Positions 39,923-52,335 of a stretch of DNA of 64,000 nucleotides are shown here, piece after piece; position 1 is the stretch's first letter, and each line of letters begins with the position of its first letter. Made by a program: the position numbers and the translations under genes. The notes under the pieces are model-generated. The model had not been told where the DNA came from and made no database searches. It was given only the letters and a program-made list of their open reading frames with translations. This stretch comes from Lucifuga dentata (taxonomy: Eukaryota > Chordata > Actinopteri > Ophidiiformes > Bythitidae), in contig VXCM01000052.1 of the NCBI GenBank assembly GCA_014773175.1, positions 124,001 to 188,000 on the forward strand, in the 5' to 3' direction.

Positions 39923-40387
39923 GGTTAGTCTGGCCAACCTTGTTGACCCACTGGCTTAACTGTGGTTACACACTGTACGCAAAGCACTCATTAATGATTT
40001 GAGCTTGCTCTTCACTTATGCAAACAAACAGACTCAGCCCGTCATTACCGTAACACCATGTGTGTGTGGTCTTCTCAATCAGGCTCCTATTGATTCTTCA
40101 GTTTTCACTGAGGCTGAGGCAAGGTGAAATGGCACGATTTGTCAGGAAAGTAAAGACCTGGAGCATGCAGACCTATGGCATGTTTCAACAGTTAACACTG
40201 ACGGACGCATTTTTCATCAGCCTCAAATACTGTACAGTAGTCACAGTGGCAGAAGACCATTCCACAGCCCGTGCCACGGCATCACCACAAGCCACAAAAC
40301 ATAAAATACCACAGTAGGTTTTATGTTGCGTGTAAAATAACCATCATAACCAGAGTCTTACCGCTTTCAACAAACTGCACTTTCTCT

Positions 40388-41025
40388 CCTCAGACAGCCA
40401 TGGTGGAAGAAGAACTCAAATCCTTTACTTAAGTAAACAGTATTAATACCACAATTAAAAAAAAAAAAAAAAATTCTATTACATTAATGCACTTCAGGAC
40501 ATATATATTAATAGTAAATTATAGTCAGCTATTCAAAGTAAAAGTAGTCAGTTTTGCTGTCAGAGTGTTAATGTATTGATGCAGTATAATTATATATGCC
40601 CAATGCAGATACAAGTTTTTTTTTTTTTTTTTNTTTTTTTTTTTTTTTTTGTTTTGTTTTTGAGCAACCTGGTATCTCCATTTGTTTATTTTCCCCTCAG
40701 TTTTAAAATTTTGGACTGAAATAATTCTGCTATAAAATAACATAACTAAACAAAACTGTTTCACTTAAAAATTAAGATACAACATTTCTCACTGTTGGCT
40801 CAAAAACTTTAATCTTGACTGTATGTTGAATTTCAAGTTTCAATCTTCAATATAATTATCACCACTTAATGTAAGAGAATAAAGCACAATATTTTCCTCC
40901 CTGAAATGTTGTGAAGCAGAAGTAGAAAGCAGCAAGCAGAAGCAGAAGTAGAAAGCAGCAAGTATCTCAAAAATTATACTTAAATGCTTTACTTGAGTAA
41001 ATGTACTTCGATACTTTCCACCCTG
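40388..41025. mobile_element. Dispersed teleost repeat of the 'tacttaagtaaaagta' type
   Basis: Begins ATGGTGGAAGAAGAACTC then AAATCCTTTACTTAAGTAAA, and ends TACTTGAGTAAATGTACTTCG then ATACTTTCCACCCTG. These are the two ends of a very common non-autonomous repeat that I recall from many fish genomes. The ends are roughly inverted (GGTGGAA / TTCCACC). It carries a T-run with an N at 40633 and a short GCAGAAGTAGAAAGCAGCAA tandem duplicate near 40915-40960. Confidence 0.65.
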
Positions 41026-43030
41026 TCAGACAGAGCTATCTTTACATGGTCAGAGCGTGCAGAGAGGGAGCGTGAGGGTCTGACTGAGCTGTGTTGTGTG
41101 TTGCTTGGCAGCAGAGCAGAAGTTTATGGAAATGTTTTGGGTGATAGGTCGGGGGCAGGAGGGTGGCGACCATTGCTGGTGGCTATGTGGTGACTGTGTG
41201 GGGTTTCAGGATGGGTCCAGCTGGCCTGGGGTCCGCCTCTGAGGTCAGGAGAGTGAGAGGGGTGTATCAGATAAGGAGCTGTTTGCGGTTTGGTGGGGGG
41301 AGTAAGGAGCCACCTCTCATCTTCTGGAGCACAGGGCTACTGCAGAGGGGCCGGCCACAGGCAGACACCCCACCACGAGCATCTGCCAAGAGAGAAATGC
41401 TAATGTGGTGGCCACCTCATCAGGCCAGGTCAAAGACTCTGGCTTTGGACATGTTTTTCTGATTTTTGAATCCTGCTGAATCACATCTAGGTTGTGATCA
41501 AACACATTTGGTCACAGCATTTCAGATGTCTGCTACTGCATTGAATAAATGAGGGTAAAACTTCAGCTTAGAGGAGAGCAGAGCTTTTCCAGGCTGGAAT
41601 CATCTCATCTTAAAAATACATTTTACAGGCAAGTATGTCAGGCAAAAATGTCCAAAAGCAGATATTTCCTGTCTGAAAAATAATGATTTAATGTACCTGT
41701 GCTCTGGTTTGGACAACATGCTTTTGTCCTGGTAGGACCTCCCGACTCACTGTCTCCAGGAGCTTGACATTTATGGCAACATTAAAAAAAATAAAATAAA
41801 ATAAATAAAATAAAGTAGTTCTAAAAAAAAAAAAAAAAAAAAAAAAAGAAAATCAGTCCCAAAGCACTCCAGGCTCATCATTGTATATCACACAGCAGAG
41901 ACAGAAAAGACAAATCCTGCAGATCAAGCACTTGTATGACACAAGAAACCATGTTTTGGTAACCCTGGCAGGTAGGTAATGTTCAGGATTTAATGATACT
42001 TCATAAAGTGTGCAGAAATGATTCTGTTCTAACATCCTCCTGAATGCTGTCTTGTGTGCTGTAGCTGAAACCTTAAGTCTGCTTTCTATGTAAAACATTG
42101 AATGCAAAGATGTGAGATGTTTTATCAAAGCACCTTCCTTTTACACAAGTACTTTATAAGTAGCATATTGTTTGATAGAGAGGAAGATGCTAAATAGATC
42201 AATGGTCCACATCAATGTTGAATCACTGACTATGAACAGCATTTTTAACTCAACCAGATTATCAGGGTTAAGCTCTAGGAGTGAGGACAAATGCAGACTT
42301 GCAGACAAAGTAGTGTGGATAAACAGTCTTTAATGAAATGTCTCAGGCAGAAAAGAAGGCAGGGTGAGAGGCAGGGGGAAACTTACAAGAACTCAGAAAG
42401 AACACAGACAGAGCAGGCTGGCAGGGTGAATTGATCAGGTTGAATTATTCAAAGAAGCGCAGGCAAAAATCGCTAAACTGGTAAACAGACCAAGGTCAGG
42501 ACACATAGCAGGAAAACAGGCTGCAGGAAAAAAAAAAAAGAAAAAAAAGAAACATGATGAGGAACAGGAACAAAATATGTTGGATCAAACTTCAGTCTAG
42601 GCTGGGAAAAGGAACAGATTACTGCCATAAGACTTGAAACACAGCTAGAAGCTTGTGTAACACAAACAAGAAATACAAGACAATCTGGCCCAAAATGAAG
42701 GAAGATAACCGGTACATGTAGACATAGACTGATGAGTGATAGGAAGCAGGTGAGGAGGTCAGGTGACTGGCAGTGGGGGGAAAATCAGAGAATGGGGAAC
42801 AGGTGAGGCAATCAGGAGAAAGGTCAAACTAGGAAACTCAAGGGTGACTGCTGGTGGACAAGTCATGAATGGCATATTTGTGATAAAAAAAAAAAAAAAA
42901 AAAANAAAAAAAAAAAAAAAAAAATATATATATATCTATATATATATAGATATATATATATATCTATATATATATATAAAATAACAGTAAAAAAGTTTTT
43001 CAACATTAATAATGAAGCATTTGGTGTGAC
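41026..43030. other. Gene-free stretch, part 6
   Basis: A G-rich patch at 41040-41450 has open frames but no recognisable product. The rest is AT-rich with a 26 bp A-run (41823-41848) and, at its right end, A-run/TA-repeat DNA. Confidence 0.4.
42885..42979. repeat. Poly(A) with N followed by palindromic TATATC repeats
   Basis: About 40 A residues with an N at 42905, followed by about 55 bp of TA/TATC units that are self-complementary and can form a cruciform. Confidence 0.85.
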
Positions 43031-43054
43031 TTACAGCATGTGAAATTTAAAACT

Positions 43055-43400
43055 TTGTCATTACCTTCGCCAGTATCTGCTAGTTTGTTTATTTGCAGGA
43101 TTACTCAAAAAGTTATAAACTGATCTTGACTAAACTTGATGGAAGGGTGACAGTCTTGGCTGAGGGAAGAACCCATTAAAATCTGGTGAGGATCTGGATC
43201 CAGGGATAGGTCCAGTAATTTTTCAAATGACTGTTTAAGATTAGGAGATAGAGATAGACCATTTAAAAAAAACAACATGTTGTCAATTGTATAAAAAGTA
43301 ACACACCAGTCTCAATGAAAAAAATCTGGTATATTTATCCCATAATAAATTCAATCCGGATCCAGCGGACTAAAATAAAAAATAAATAAAATTGAAGCAA
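43055..43400. mobile_element. Fragment of a widely dispersed fish repeat
   Basis: Contains the phrases GCAGGATTACTCAAAAAGTT, AACTTGATGGAAGGGTGACA and GGAAGAACCCATTAAAATCT, followed by GGATCTGGATCCAGG. These match from memory a repeat found in high copy in fish and other aquatic animals. The superfamily is not certain. Truncated and diverged. Confidence 0.5.
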
Positions 43401-44349
43401 AGGTTTCAATTGCCATAACTGATTAAATTCAATCTAAAATAAATTATTTTACTATGGTTGTGGAGTTGCAGTTATTACTCAGGTCTTAAAGAAGCAATCA
43501 TAGTTTTATTTAGAGATTAGATATCTGTATATTCATTATTGAATAGTTTGAACAGTAAATGGAAAATATATTGTCTTTCTAATTGAATCCACGTTAAAAA
43601 CCTGTTTTATTTTACTGAGTACAAATAATACAGTAAACAACATTTTACATCCTCAGCACATACAAGGGCTCTCCTTAAATGTTGCCCACATGCAGTTATT
43701 TTATGAAAAGCTCAGGCAATAAATTTCACTGCAAAAAATTCTTCCATCCAAACCATGAAATCACAGTTTAGACAAAGTCAGCAGTAACAACATTTCAACA
43801 CACTGAACTGTACTGTAATTACAGGTTAGATCATTATAGTTACTGTATTTATTGCATTTCTTTGCTGAATCCCAAAGTAAATTTCAAATTAAGCTTTCGA
43901 CCCTTCAAGTGTCCAGGAAAACCTTATACTGTAAGTACCAACGAACCACCAACCAAAAAGAAAACAGTTTGCATCAATTTCTCCATCTGCATAGCTTTTA
44001 TTAATAAAATGCTGCCTCTGAGTGTTGAAAAAGGCTGAAACGAGGGACTGTAAAGTGGAATAAAGAGCATTCCAAAGATGACAGTTATGATTGGTAGGTG
44101 TGAATGATTAGCAGAAATGTCTTCCAGTTTCTGACAATATGACATTATTCAACGTGAAATTGCTTTTAACTCACAGTTTAAAAACCATTAACAAGACAAG
44201 TGACTCTGCAAAAGTCATTTTTGGAGTGAGGTTTTCCAGGCTCACGAAGTTGAAGTTCTCATGCAAAGAAATGGCCGATCAAATGGGTGAGTCCTGGCTG
44301 AACCATAAAGGAACCATTATTTGATTCATAAGGAAAGCATAGACTTCAG

Positions 44350-45300
44350 TCGCACGACTTAGGATCGACTTGAGGCACAAATTTTCTGACTTGAGACTTG
44401 AAAGACTTGCATCTCAACTTTATGTGACTTGATTGTGACTCAACTCATCTTGCTTATGAGTGTATGTGACTGTATTGATCTTTATCCACTTTGCACTTTT
44501 GGTAGTATGCTGAATACATTGTAATGTTCCTTTTTTTTTTTTTTTTTTNTTTTTTTTTTTTTTTTTCAACTGATCTTTGCACATTTGTGCTGTCCCACAT
44601 CTAAGTTCAGACTTACTGTGTGGTTACTGTCTTTTATTGTGAATGTGTTATTGTGTTCTGTGTGAGCTGCTCTGGAATTGCCCCTTGAGGGATAAATANT
44701 TTTATTGTGAATGTGTTATTGTGTTCTGTGTGAGCTGCTCTGGAATTGCCCCTTGAGGGATAAATAAATTTGTAACGTATCATATCATATCGTATCATTT
44801 AAGACCACTGACTTGTAACTTTTTTTTTTAAACTTTTGAGTCAGAAAGATTTAACATCTTTCCCAAACCAAAGATTTAAAAAATGATACAATATACACAT
44901 ATTAAGTTGTTATAGTGGTAATGATGTGTACTTTTGTTAGTTATGTCAGTTATCAGTTATGTCAGTTATGCACTTTATCTGGAAAGTACTAAAGAAAATA
45001 TTAATTTTAAACAGCATCCATACTTTATGTATAGAGGATAAAAAAAATTATACTCTGGCATTAAATTTTGTATATAATGCATTATGACTTGTTTAGGACG
45101 TGAAACTTAAAGTTTATGATTGTAATGGAACTTGGACTTGTCAGTCTTGACTTGTGACTTGCCTGTCTTGACTTGGGACTTGAGTGCCAAGATTTGAGAC
45201 TTGTGACTTAATTGACTTGTACTTGCCTGTCTTTACTTGAAACTTGACTTGGAACTTCAGTGCCAAGGTCTGAGACTTGAGACTTGAGTCAACCTCTGCT
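44350..45300. repeat. GACTTG-rich dispersed repeat with internal retroelement-like tail
   Basis: Both edges (44350-44460 and 45105-45295) consist of degenerate GACTTG/GACTTGAG units, a pattern common in fish repeats. Between them is CCCCTTGAGGGATAAATAAATTTG, resembling a LINE/SINE 3' tail. An N at 44549 lies in a T-run. An N at 44699 is flanked by a 67 bp direct duplicate (44632-44698 and 44700-44766). Confidence 0.5.
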
Positions 45301-45848
45301 ACAAAACCTCTAAATCTTCACAGGCAGAGATACAAAGTCATGTGAAATCTGCAGTGTTTATAGTTCTGATGAATATTATATTGGACAGAAACTGCACTCA
45401 GAGTGTGAGCATATAGATTTGTTTTGAAGGACATATTGCCTGTTTTTAATGTGTATTTCTTCATTTTTCACTTTGCTGCAGTGATGAAATGTCACTTAAA
45501 TTGTGGTAATGTTTGGAGCTATAGGAAATGGTTGGTGTGACTTTGGGTGTTGGAATTAAAACTGTGTGTTTCTGGCACTGACCGAATCGTAGCGTTCACG
45601 CAAAGTACAGTACGTAGTGATTCTGAATGTCGCTTCACAACAAAAGCAGGAACTGTTGCTATAAGCAAAGCCAGGATTTATGACATAATAGGGTGGGCCA
45701 ATACAGGGAATGGGTACAACACATCCAAAAATAGATGAATTTTTACAAGAAATGAGGGTGTTTCTGTTGATCCAGTGTGTGTGTGAGCTGTCTTGGAACA
45801 GAGCAATACTAATTCTTTGACATAGGGTGGCTGGATGTGTTCTCTGTC

Positions 45849-45890
<42 letters not shown>

Positions 45891-47760
45891 AGAAGTATAG
45901 GTGCAGTGTGAAAAGGATGAAAAACGGACAGGAATACTGTTGTGAGTTGAGAGTGCAATTTAGCATGAATCAAAAGCAGCTTTCCTGGCTCCAGCTCCAT
46001 GTGCTGCTGTCTGCCAGGAAATGGTATTTTTTTCATATTTTTTGCAGGTAAAGTCTTTGCAGAATGGAATCAAATGAGGTATTTTTTTCCCTACTGAATG
46101 TTAATGTGTTAGACGTTTGGGGCGGACCATTTGGAAACAGAAGAAAGCTGAAATCTGGAGACAGCAGGGGGGTCTGCTATATATTTGTCACAGCACCAAA
46201 GCCCCTCTCCCCTTGCTGAACTGAATCATGACCGCTTGTAAAATTCAGAGCCCTCTATTAAGTAATTTACCACTAAATGTGTATACATTCCAGCCTCAAG
46301 TGATTCTACTAATCAACACTGGTTTAGCACTCATAGAAATAATTTATGAGTTTTATTCAGGAGGAGAAATGCAAGTTATTCCATCCTGTAAAATGGTATA
46401 TGTAGGCAATCATGCTGTATACTGTAATATAAATAGTCAAAATTTTAAATGCCCTGTATTCATGCTAATCATCATATGAACATTTTTTGGCAATTATTTT
46501 TAAATGCAACACACTTTTACCTGATTTAATGGTAACTGACAGAATTATAGCTACTGCCAATCAGCTGTAATGACGCGCTCTAAAATACAGAACTGAATGC
46601 AAAAAAGTACAGTTTAATAACTAATCAGGTAAATGAAAAGAACTATGGCTGCTTGTGAGCTCTATCAGTCACTGCTGAGTTTTGTCTTAGTGACATCTAA
46701 GACTAGAATTCAAATTATTAAAACAGTGATCAAATTCAATAGTAAAAAAGATTAAGAAGCCTTGTAAAACATAACATGAGATTACAAAACACCTCAAATA
46801 TCTTTATAAAATCATTTCACATTAAAACCAAATAAAACAAAAGCACAAGTCCAGTGGATTATTAAAATCATCTCTTATAAGCAACAGACCATAAGAGATG
46901 GTGTTAAGGAGAATGAATGCTAGAGAGACAGAATTTCTGTAAAAAATAAAGTTATCTGCTCTGTGATTTATCTGATGGGTCATGACCCAGAAATGGATTA
47001 CAGAGACTTTTAGGCCCATTTACACCTTACATTACAGTAATATGTGATTTCCAGATAAGGAAAGACACATGTTAATGCAGGGTGTAAACGCTTACAAAAT
47101 CCACTGCAATCAGAATGTAATCTGACCTTCCAGACCACGATGATTCACATTGTGATCATATCTCGCTCACAATTGGCAAGGTGTAAATGCAATCTGTACA
47201 ACTGGGACAAATTTGTGAGATAAAATCCACACACAGTGGAAAACATCACTCCACCTCATCTTTTGCCCGCTCTCGTTGATAAGTTTTTTTGAATCGGGAG
47301 TGGCAACTTGCTCTAAATAGGTACCTGCACCTGTGCACCTGAAACGTGAACAATAACATCACATGCAATGTTTTTTTTTAAATTTTATTTATTTATTTTT
47401 TTTAGCTATTTATTAATGTCATAGTTTGTTAATGTTGTTAATGTTACAACAGATTCCCATAGGCCTGATTGGACAAAAAAATCTATTTTAAATTTCCAAC
47501 CTAATCATAATGAAAATATGGATCTATTCAACCCTAAATACATTACAAATATAAATAGCCCTTTTGCAGATACACAGAAATCTATCATGTTGTTGCTATA
47601 TACAGTACTACAAATAGGCATCTATGGAAATACTAAAATAATTAGCTATTGACCTGCCCTTTATATCAGATCCCAGACTCTGAATATATGCTTTCATTGC
47701 ATTCTCATCATTATTACAAATGTATGTGGTAGCTTCACAGCTTCATAGGTGCTATGCCCA
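45301..47760. other. Gene-free stretch, part 7
   Basis: No gene recognised. Contains a GT tract at 45852-45888. Confidence 0.4.
45852..45888. repeat. (GT)n microsatellite
   Basis: About 18 uninterrupted TG dinucleotides. Confidence 0.9.
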
Positions 47761-47764
47761 AATG

Positions 47765-47980
47765 TAATAATAATAACTTTATTTATATGGCACCTTTCTA
47801 AAACAAAGTTACAAGGTGCTGCACAGAGCAAACATTAAAAAAATAGAAAAGAGAAAAGCCAAGGAGACTAAAACAACAAATATGTAAAAGAACAATATAA
47901 ATAGCCACAATAAAACAATGCAAGAGAAGGCCTTAAGATAAAAGAAAGTTTTCAGTAATGTTTTAGAAGAAGACACTGAC
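47765..47980. mobile_element. Dispersed repeat of the 'actttatttatat-gcacctttc' type
   Basis: AATAATAATAACTTTATTTA then TATGGCACCTTTCTAAAACA and AAGTTACAAGGTGCTGCACA are hallmark phrases of a repeat found throughout fish genomes. It continues with degenerate A-rich sequence ending near AAGAAGACACTGACTTAGCC. Probably the 3' part of a retroelement; not resolved further. Confidence 0.5.
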
Positions 47981-48361
47981 TTAGCCAGTCTGAGATGTAC
48001 ACAGTGATCGGGACTGTACTCCGCTACATTAATGCAAAGCTCTCCACTTTCCTTATTAGCTGAATATGGGAGATACCTCAGTGCCCACTATAACCATTTG
48101 GTGGTGAGTGGGTTTGCTGAGGCAGAGAGGAGCTGAATTGAATGGTCTGCAGTGAGAGGCTGTGGGTTGGGTTTCTCTGAGGTTATGGTCATTCTCCCCT
48201 GGGAAAGTGGTTAAGCCCCGCTGTTTACTTTGGAGTAAACCTGCCCCTCCCCTTATATGTTCTCCTCTTGGTAACCCATGATTACCTCCACTGGTGCACA
48301 CCTGTTATTTCTGACCTAATGATGGAATTATGTGCAACTATTGGTAGACTGTAGAAAATAC

Positions 48362-48400
48362 AAAAAAAAAAAAAAAAAAAAAAAAAAAAGAAAGAAAAGG
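48362..48400. repeat. Poly(A)/GAAA run
   Basis: About 28 A residues followed by short GAAA units. Confidence 0.85.
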
Positions 48401-48485
48401 CTAAAATGTGTTCTTCCCAAGCTTCTTGTCACTTTTGTCTTTGTTATTTGAATGTTGCATGGGTGCCACCTTCATGTCACAGCAG

Positions 48486-48487
<2 letters not shown>

Positions 48488-48524
<37 letters not shown>

Positions 48525-48695
48525 GTTGGAGGTGGAGGGGCAGGTTGGGGAGGGTGTAAGAACAGGACTTAATGGATAGGGGCTGAGGCAGAGCCTGTAT
48601 CTTTGCCCAAAGAGGAGTAGGACTTTCTGTATGTGCCTCAGTCAGACTCACACACACACACACACACGCACACACACGCACACACACACACACAN

Positions 48696-48747
<52 letters not shown>
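48488..48747. repeat. Opposed (GT)n and (CA)n tracts upstream of pthlh
   Basis: A GT tract at 48488-48519 and a CA tract at 48648-48747 (with an N at 48695) are complementary and lie in opposite orientation about 130 bp apart, some 540 bp upstream of the pthlh start codon. Transcribed or single-stranded DNA could pair into a stem. The gap is GC-richer (GGGGAGGGTG-type sequence). Confidence 0.8.
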
Positions 48748-48749
<2 letters not shown>

Positions 48750-49288
48750 CTCGCTCACAGTGCTGCAGGGCTGAAAAAACTCTCTCAGCTCTCCTGCTCG
48801 ACCACCAGAGATGATGCTTCACTTTTCCTCTTCGTGAGATTACTGAAGGACCGGGTGGTGCGGCAGTGCTGTAGCTGATGGGCTGCTGCTGCTCTTTCTA
48901 TCTTTATCTCTTGTTTTAATTGGGACACTGGGGAGAAATAAATAGCTCAACACATACTGTTGGGAGGCAACTGAATGGAGCAGAAGCACAGGGGGTTTCC
49001 CCAGGCTGCCTTCACACCAATGGATTTCAGCAAAAGTTTTAATTTGGCCAAAATGTTTTTGGCAGAATAGTTTTTACTTTCACTACAAGATCATCCCTTA
49101 ATAACCAGGAGGCTGATCATTTTGTGGATTGGAAGTCTAAAAATTCACTCCATGTAAGTCTCTATCTCTTCTTCCAAACACTTTATTGGCAAATAATGTT
49201 AACTTGGATACGTCTTTATTTGTCTTCATTAATTGATTTAGGTCACTTTAGTAACATTTTTTGTATTCTCCAGATTTTAGGCTTGAGG
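48750..49288 (+). promoter_or_regulatory. pthlh 5' region: putative promoter and 5' UTR
   Basis: A splice acceptor (TTCTCCAG at about 49266-49273) lies 15 bp upstream of the pthlh ATG, so at least one non-coding exon is expected upstream, as in other pthlh genes. GC-rich sequence at 48750-48900 and the AT-rich AAATAAATAG at about 48937 are plausible promoter parts. The first exon and transcription start could not be fixed. Confidence 0.35.
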
Positions 49289-49766
49289 ATGTGCTCTATA
49301 GCTCTGCTTCATCAGTGGAGTCTAGCTGTTTTCTTGCTGTGCTCCCCAGTGACTCTTTATGGGAGACCAGCTGATGCACTAAGTAACAGAATGTGAGTTT
49401 TTTTGGTATTTATTTTGTTTATTGTGCTACTTTTATACCTCTGTTCTTTTCTGTCAAACGCAACATGCATAGGGAAATAAAGGATCCTAGAATGGTTTAA
49501 TATGGAACTTAGGAAAATAAAGACAAATGCTTAAACATGGGGCAGCTGAAGTGTTGAAATTATAAAATATAATGATTATTTATATAAAACAGATAAAAGG
49601 AGATTAAGAGAAATTCTCAGTCTGAACACTGGATTTTGGAGTTTTCTTCACTTCAGATCTTTGAAATCTTGTTTTTGCTGCCATCTGCTGTACTGAGGCA
49701 TTCTGGAGCCTGAACTTAAATTTCAGCTGTCAGCATACAGTATATAAAACAGTTTAACATATCTTC

Positions 49767-49802
<36 letters not shown>

Positions 49803-50443
49803 TGGTACAAAAAATTAAATAATACAGCAAATAAAAAAGTTTAGTTTTTGTGGTGGTTTGTTTGTAATAATTTGTGTTTGACGTGTCACTGGTAACTTAC
49901 AGAAATGGAACAGATTTATAAGAATCTCATAGGAAAGTGATGTTACAACTCTAACTGCTCTCAACATGAATGATGAAGTTGTGTGTCATGTAATTACTAA
50001 GGGAAACTTTTACACGTAGCTCTGACTGTGACCCTCGCTCGCTTACTTGTAGGAGGAGGTCAGTGAGTCATGCCCAGCTGATGCATGACAAAGGGCGCTC
50101 TTTGCAGGAGTTCAAGCGCCGCATGTGGCTGCAGGAGCTGCTAGAGGAGGTGCACACAGCTGATGAGCGAGCTCCACCCTTGCAGAGCAGAACCCCTGGT
50201 CACACCTTCAGTGGGAGTGATCCACTCCAGAAGCCTCCCGGGGCCACTAAGAACCTCCCTGACAGGTTCAGGTTAGACAGAGAGGGCCCCAACCTGCCCC
50301 AGGAGACCCACAAGTCTCTGGCTTATAAGGACCAGCCACTCAAGGTGGCCACTAAGAGGAAAAAAAAGGTGAGGCTAGGTCGGCGTAGAGAGAATGACAA
50401 GAAAAGGAGGCGGGCACGGTCTGTCACTGCAAAGGAGCCATGA
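49289..50443 (+). CDS. pthlh: Parathyroid hormone-related protein precursor (PTHrP), 2 coding exons
   Basis: Secreted paracrine peptide acting through the PTH1-type receptor in skeletal growth and calcium balance. Exons are 49289-49392 and 50053-50443 (GT-AG, joined codon AT|G), giving 495 nt and 164 aa. A hydrophobic signal peptide spans about residues 1-25 (SLAVFLLC core), with a short propeptide ending in Arg36-Arg37. The mature chain from Ser38 begins SVSHAQLMHDKGRSLQEFKR, the receptor-activating 1-34 region, and continues WLQELLEEVHTADE. The mid-region is less conserved. A lysine/arginine-rich nuclear-localisation segment lies at about 133-157 (KRKKKVRLGRRREN then KKRRRARS). The protein stops soon after, lacking the long C-terminal tail of some mammalian isoforms. 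Positions 2-5 of the mature chain are VSHA against VSEH in mammals. A poly(A) signal ATTAAA is at 51227-51232. Fish have two paralogues; this resembles the A type. Confidence 0.95.
49769..49800. repeat. (CA)n microsatellite in the pthlh intron
   Basis: About 16 CA dinucleotides in the single coding intron of pthlh. Confidence 0.9.
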
Positions 50444-51226
50444 TGGACCCAGTACCCTGACTGACTGAGTTCAAACTGCTGGACTAAGACACTGATACAT
50501 GTCCAGCAAGACTCAAACTGTGGCTCACTCAGTCACTTCACATGGTCCCGGGGCTGTGCTTGTATGATATTTTTGTATGTTTCTTTTTTGTTTTTCGCAT
50601 ACTTCCAGGAGTTTTGTGAACTAACTTTGCAACATCTCATTAGGTTCATATTTATTTGGGAAATCTGTACACCTCTATAACCAGCATAAACTTCAAAACA
50701 ATGCGATATGGTTTCATCTCTAACCAGCTGTGTGCACAGGCAGAGCTGAGCAGGAGAATATTTATTGCCTTTTCATACGTAAGTGTAACTTCATAAAAAT
50801 TGGGACACTGAAAGTTCTACTGTTGGTTTGCTCATTATGCGCTGACCATTGTGGACTTAAAATTATGACAAACTGAATACACCTGTTAGAACTGTTCTGC
50901 CATAATTTATTGTATTTTGAAAGTGTATATTTATTTTGTGAATGTATCATGGTGCTGCTGACTAACTCCCATCATGCACTTTAGTTATACTCTGTACATG
51001 TTCTCTTGTGGTTGATTGCTGATTTGATGTTTCTTTTTGATGATCCTACTTTCTTTTCCTACCTTCAATCCCTCATGGACTTATAATTTATTGGATGCTT
51101 CATCACACCCACTCTCATTATTTTACTTTATAGTTTATTTTTATAGATAGTAAGGGGCTATTGGACTCATTTAATGTTCTTCACATGCACTGAGGGCATA
51201 CTGTACATGTTTTCAGTTATTCAAAC

Positions 51227-51232
51227 ATTAAA
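51227..51232 (+). terminator. Possible pthlh poly(A) signal ATTAAA
   Basis: About 785 bp downstream of the stop codon, followed by GTGTCACAGTGTCTTTC (GT/T-rich), the composition expected beyond a cleavage site. The intervening AT-rich DNA with repeated TTTATTT motifs is compatible with the unstable, AU-rich 3' UTR known for PTHrP mRNA. Confidence 0.55.
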
Positions 51233-52029
51233 ACTGTAGTCATTAGAAATCATTTGTGTCACAGTGTCTTTCATTACTTGCCATCTGTCTTTAGTGTGGT
51301 ATTTACTTTCATGACAAAGCACGTAAGCTATTGCTTGTCACAGATAAGTGTGTATTTTAAGTTAGTGGTCCTGATCCTTGTAAAAAGTGTTTTGGAAACA
51401 CATTTAATGCTGTTCTGTATTGACGACAGAGAAGTACATAAACTGCAAAGCAACATACTGTATAATGACTGCAAAGGAGATTGATATGCAGTTAAACTGT
51501 GTAACAACATGGCTAGTGGCCCGTTTTTTACCCTAAACTTGAATCAGATATGGAGTAGACATGCAGTATATGAACAGTAACATTAACAGTAACTTAATGA
51601 AGAATCACAATATCAATTCATATAATTTTTTAAAAGAGGTGTAAAGAAGTCCTCAAATCAAAATAAAAAAAAATCAAAATCAAAAAAGTAAAAATTTCAG
51701 TGCCACAATGGAAAAATATTCCATTACAATTAGAAATGTGTTGCATTAAAATTTTTACGAAAATATTTAGCAGTAAAATATGTTCAAACAGCCATAGTAA
51801 GTAAGTAAGTAAGTAAATGTACTCATTGTGAAAAAGAGCTCAAGAGTTCATCTTTGCTGGTGTGTGGAAAGCTCATATCTCTGCTTTTAGAAAATTTCTT
51901 GAAATCAGATCAGCTGAGTAGGACAAGGGGAAAGAAAGGTCTGCAAAGAATTTTGGAAAGAAGATGGAACAGAAGAAAGGTAAGCAAGGAGAAGTGAAAG
52001 AAGTAATTGATAATGGACAGAAGGAGACA

Positions 52030-52030
<1 letters not shown>

Positions 52031-52074
<44 letters not shown>
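52031..52074. repeat. (GAAA)n microsatellite
   Basis: About eleven GAAA units on a purine-only background that extends from about 51900 to 52130. Confidence 0.9.
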
Positions 52075-52199
52075 ACTATACAAGGAAGAAAAGGAAAGAG
52101 GTAACAGAAGAAGGTAAGAAGGAGGGACAGAAATAAGAGTTCATCTCATATTAAATATAAAATCTCCAGTAAAGAAGTGGTTTTCTGTTTGGGTAAAAG

Positions 52200-52335
52200 A
52201 AGTCAAGTCAAGTTTATTTGTATTGTCTGAGATCACACACAGTGTCTCAAAAGACTTTACAGGCCAATACATCAAGGCTTCCCAACCCAGCCCCAAACTG
52301 TAAGAAGACAAGGAAAAACACCCTAAAAAAAATCC
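52200..52335. mobile_element. Dispersed repeat fragment ('agtcaagtcaagtttatttgtat' type)
   Basis: AGTCAAGTCAAGTTTATTTG followed by a degenerate CACAC...AAAGACTTTACAGGCC stretch matches from memory a common fish repeat whose consensus continues into a TTTACAGGCC-type end. Truncated. Confidence 0.5.

Larger units (their letters stand above)
37499..40380. other. Gene-free stretch, part 5
   Basis: No gene recognised. It contains poly(T) with an N at 38494, a long CA tract and a GC-richer patch at 39150-39400 without a recognisable exon. Confidence 0.4.
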
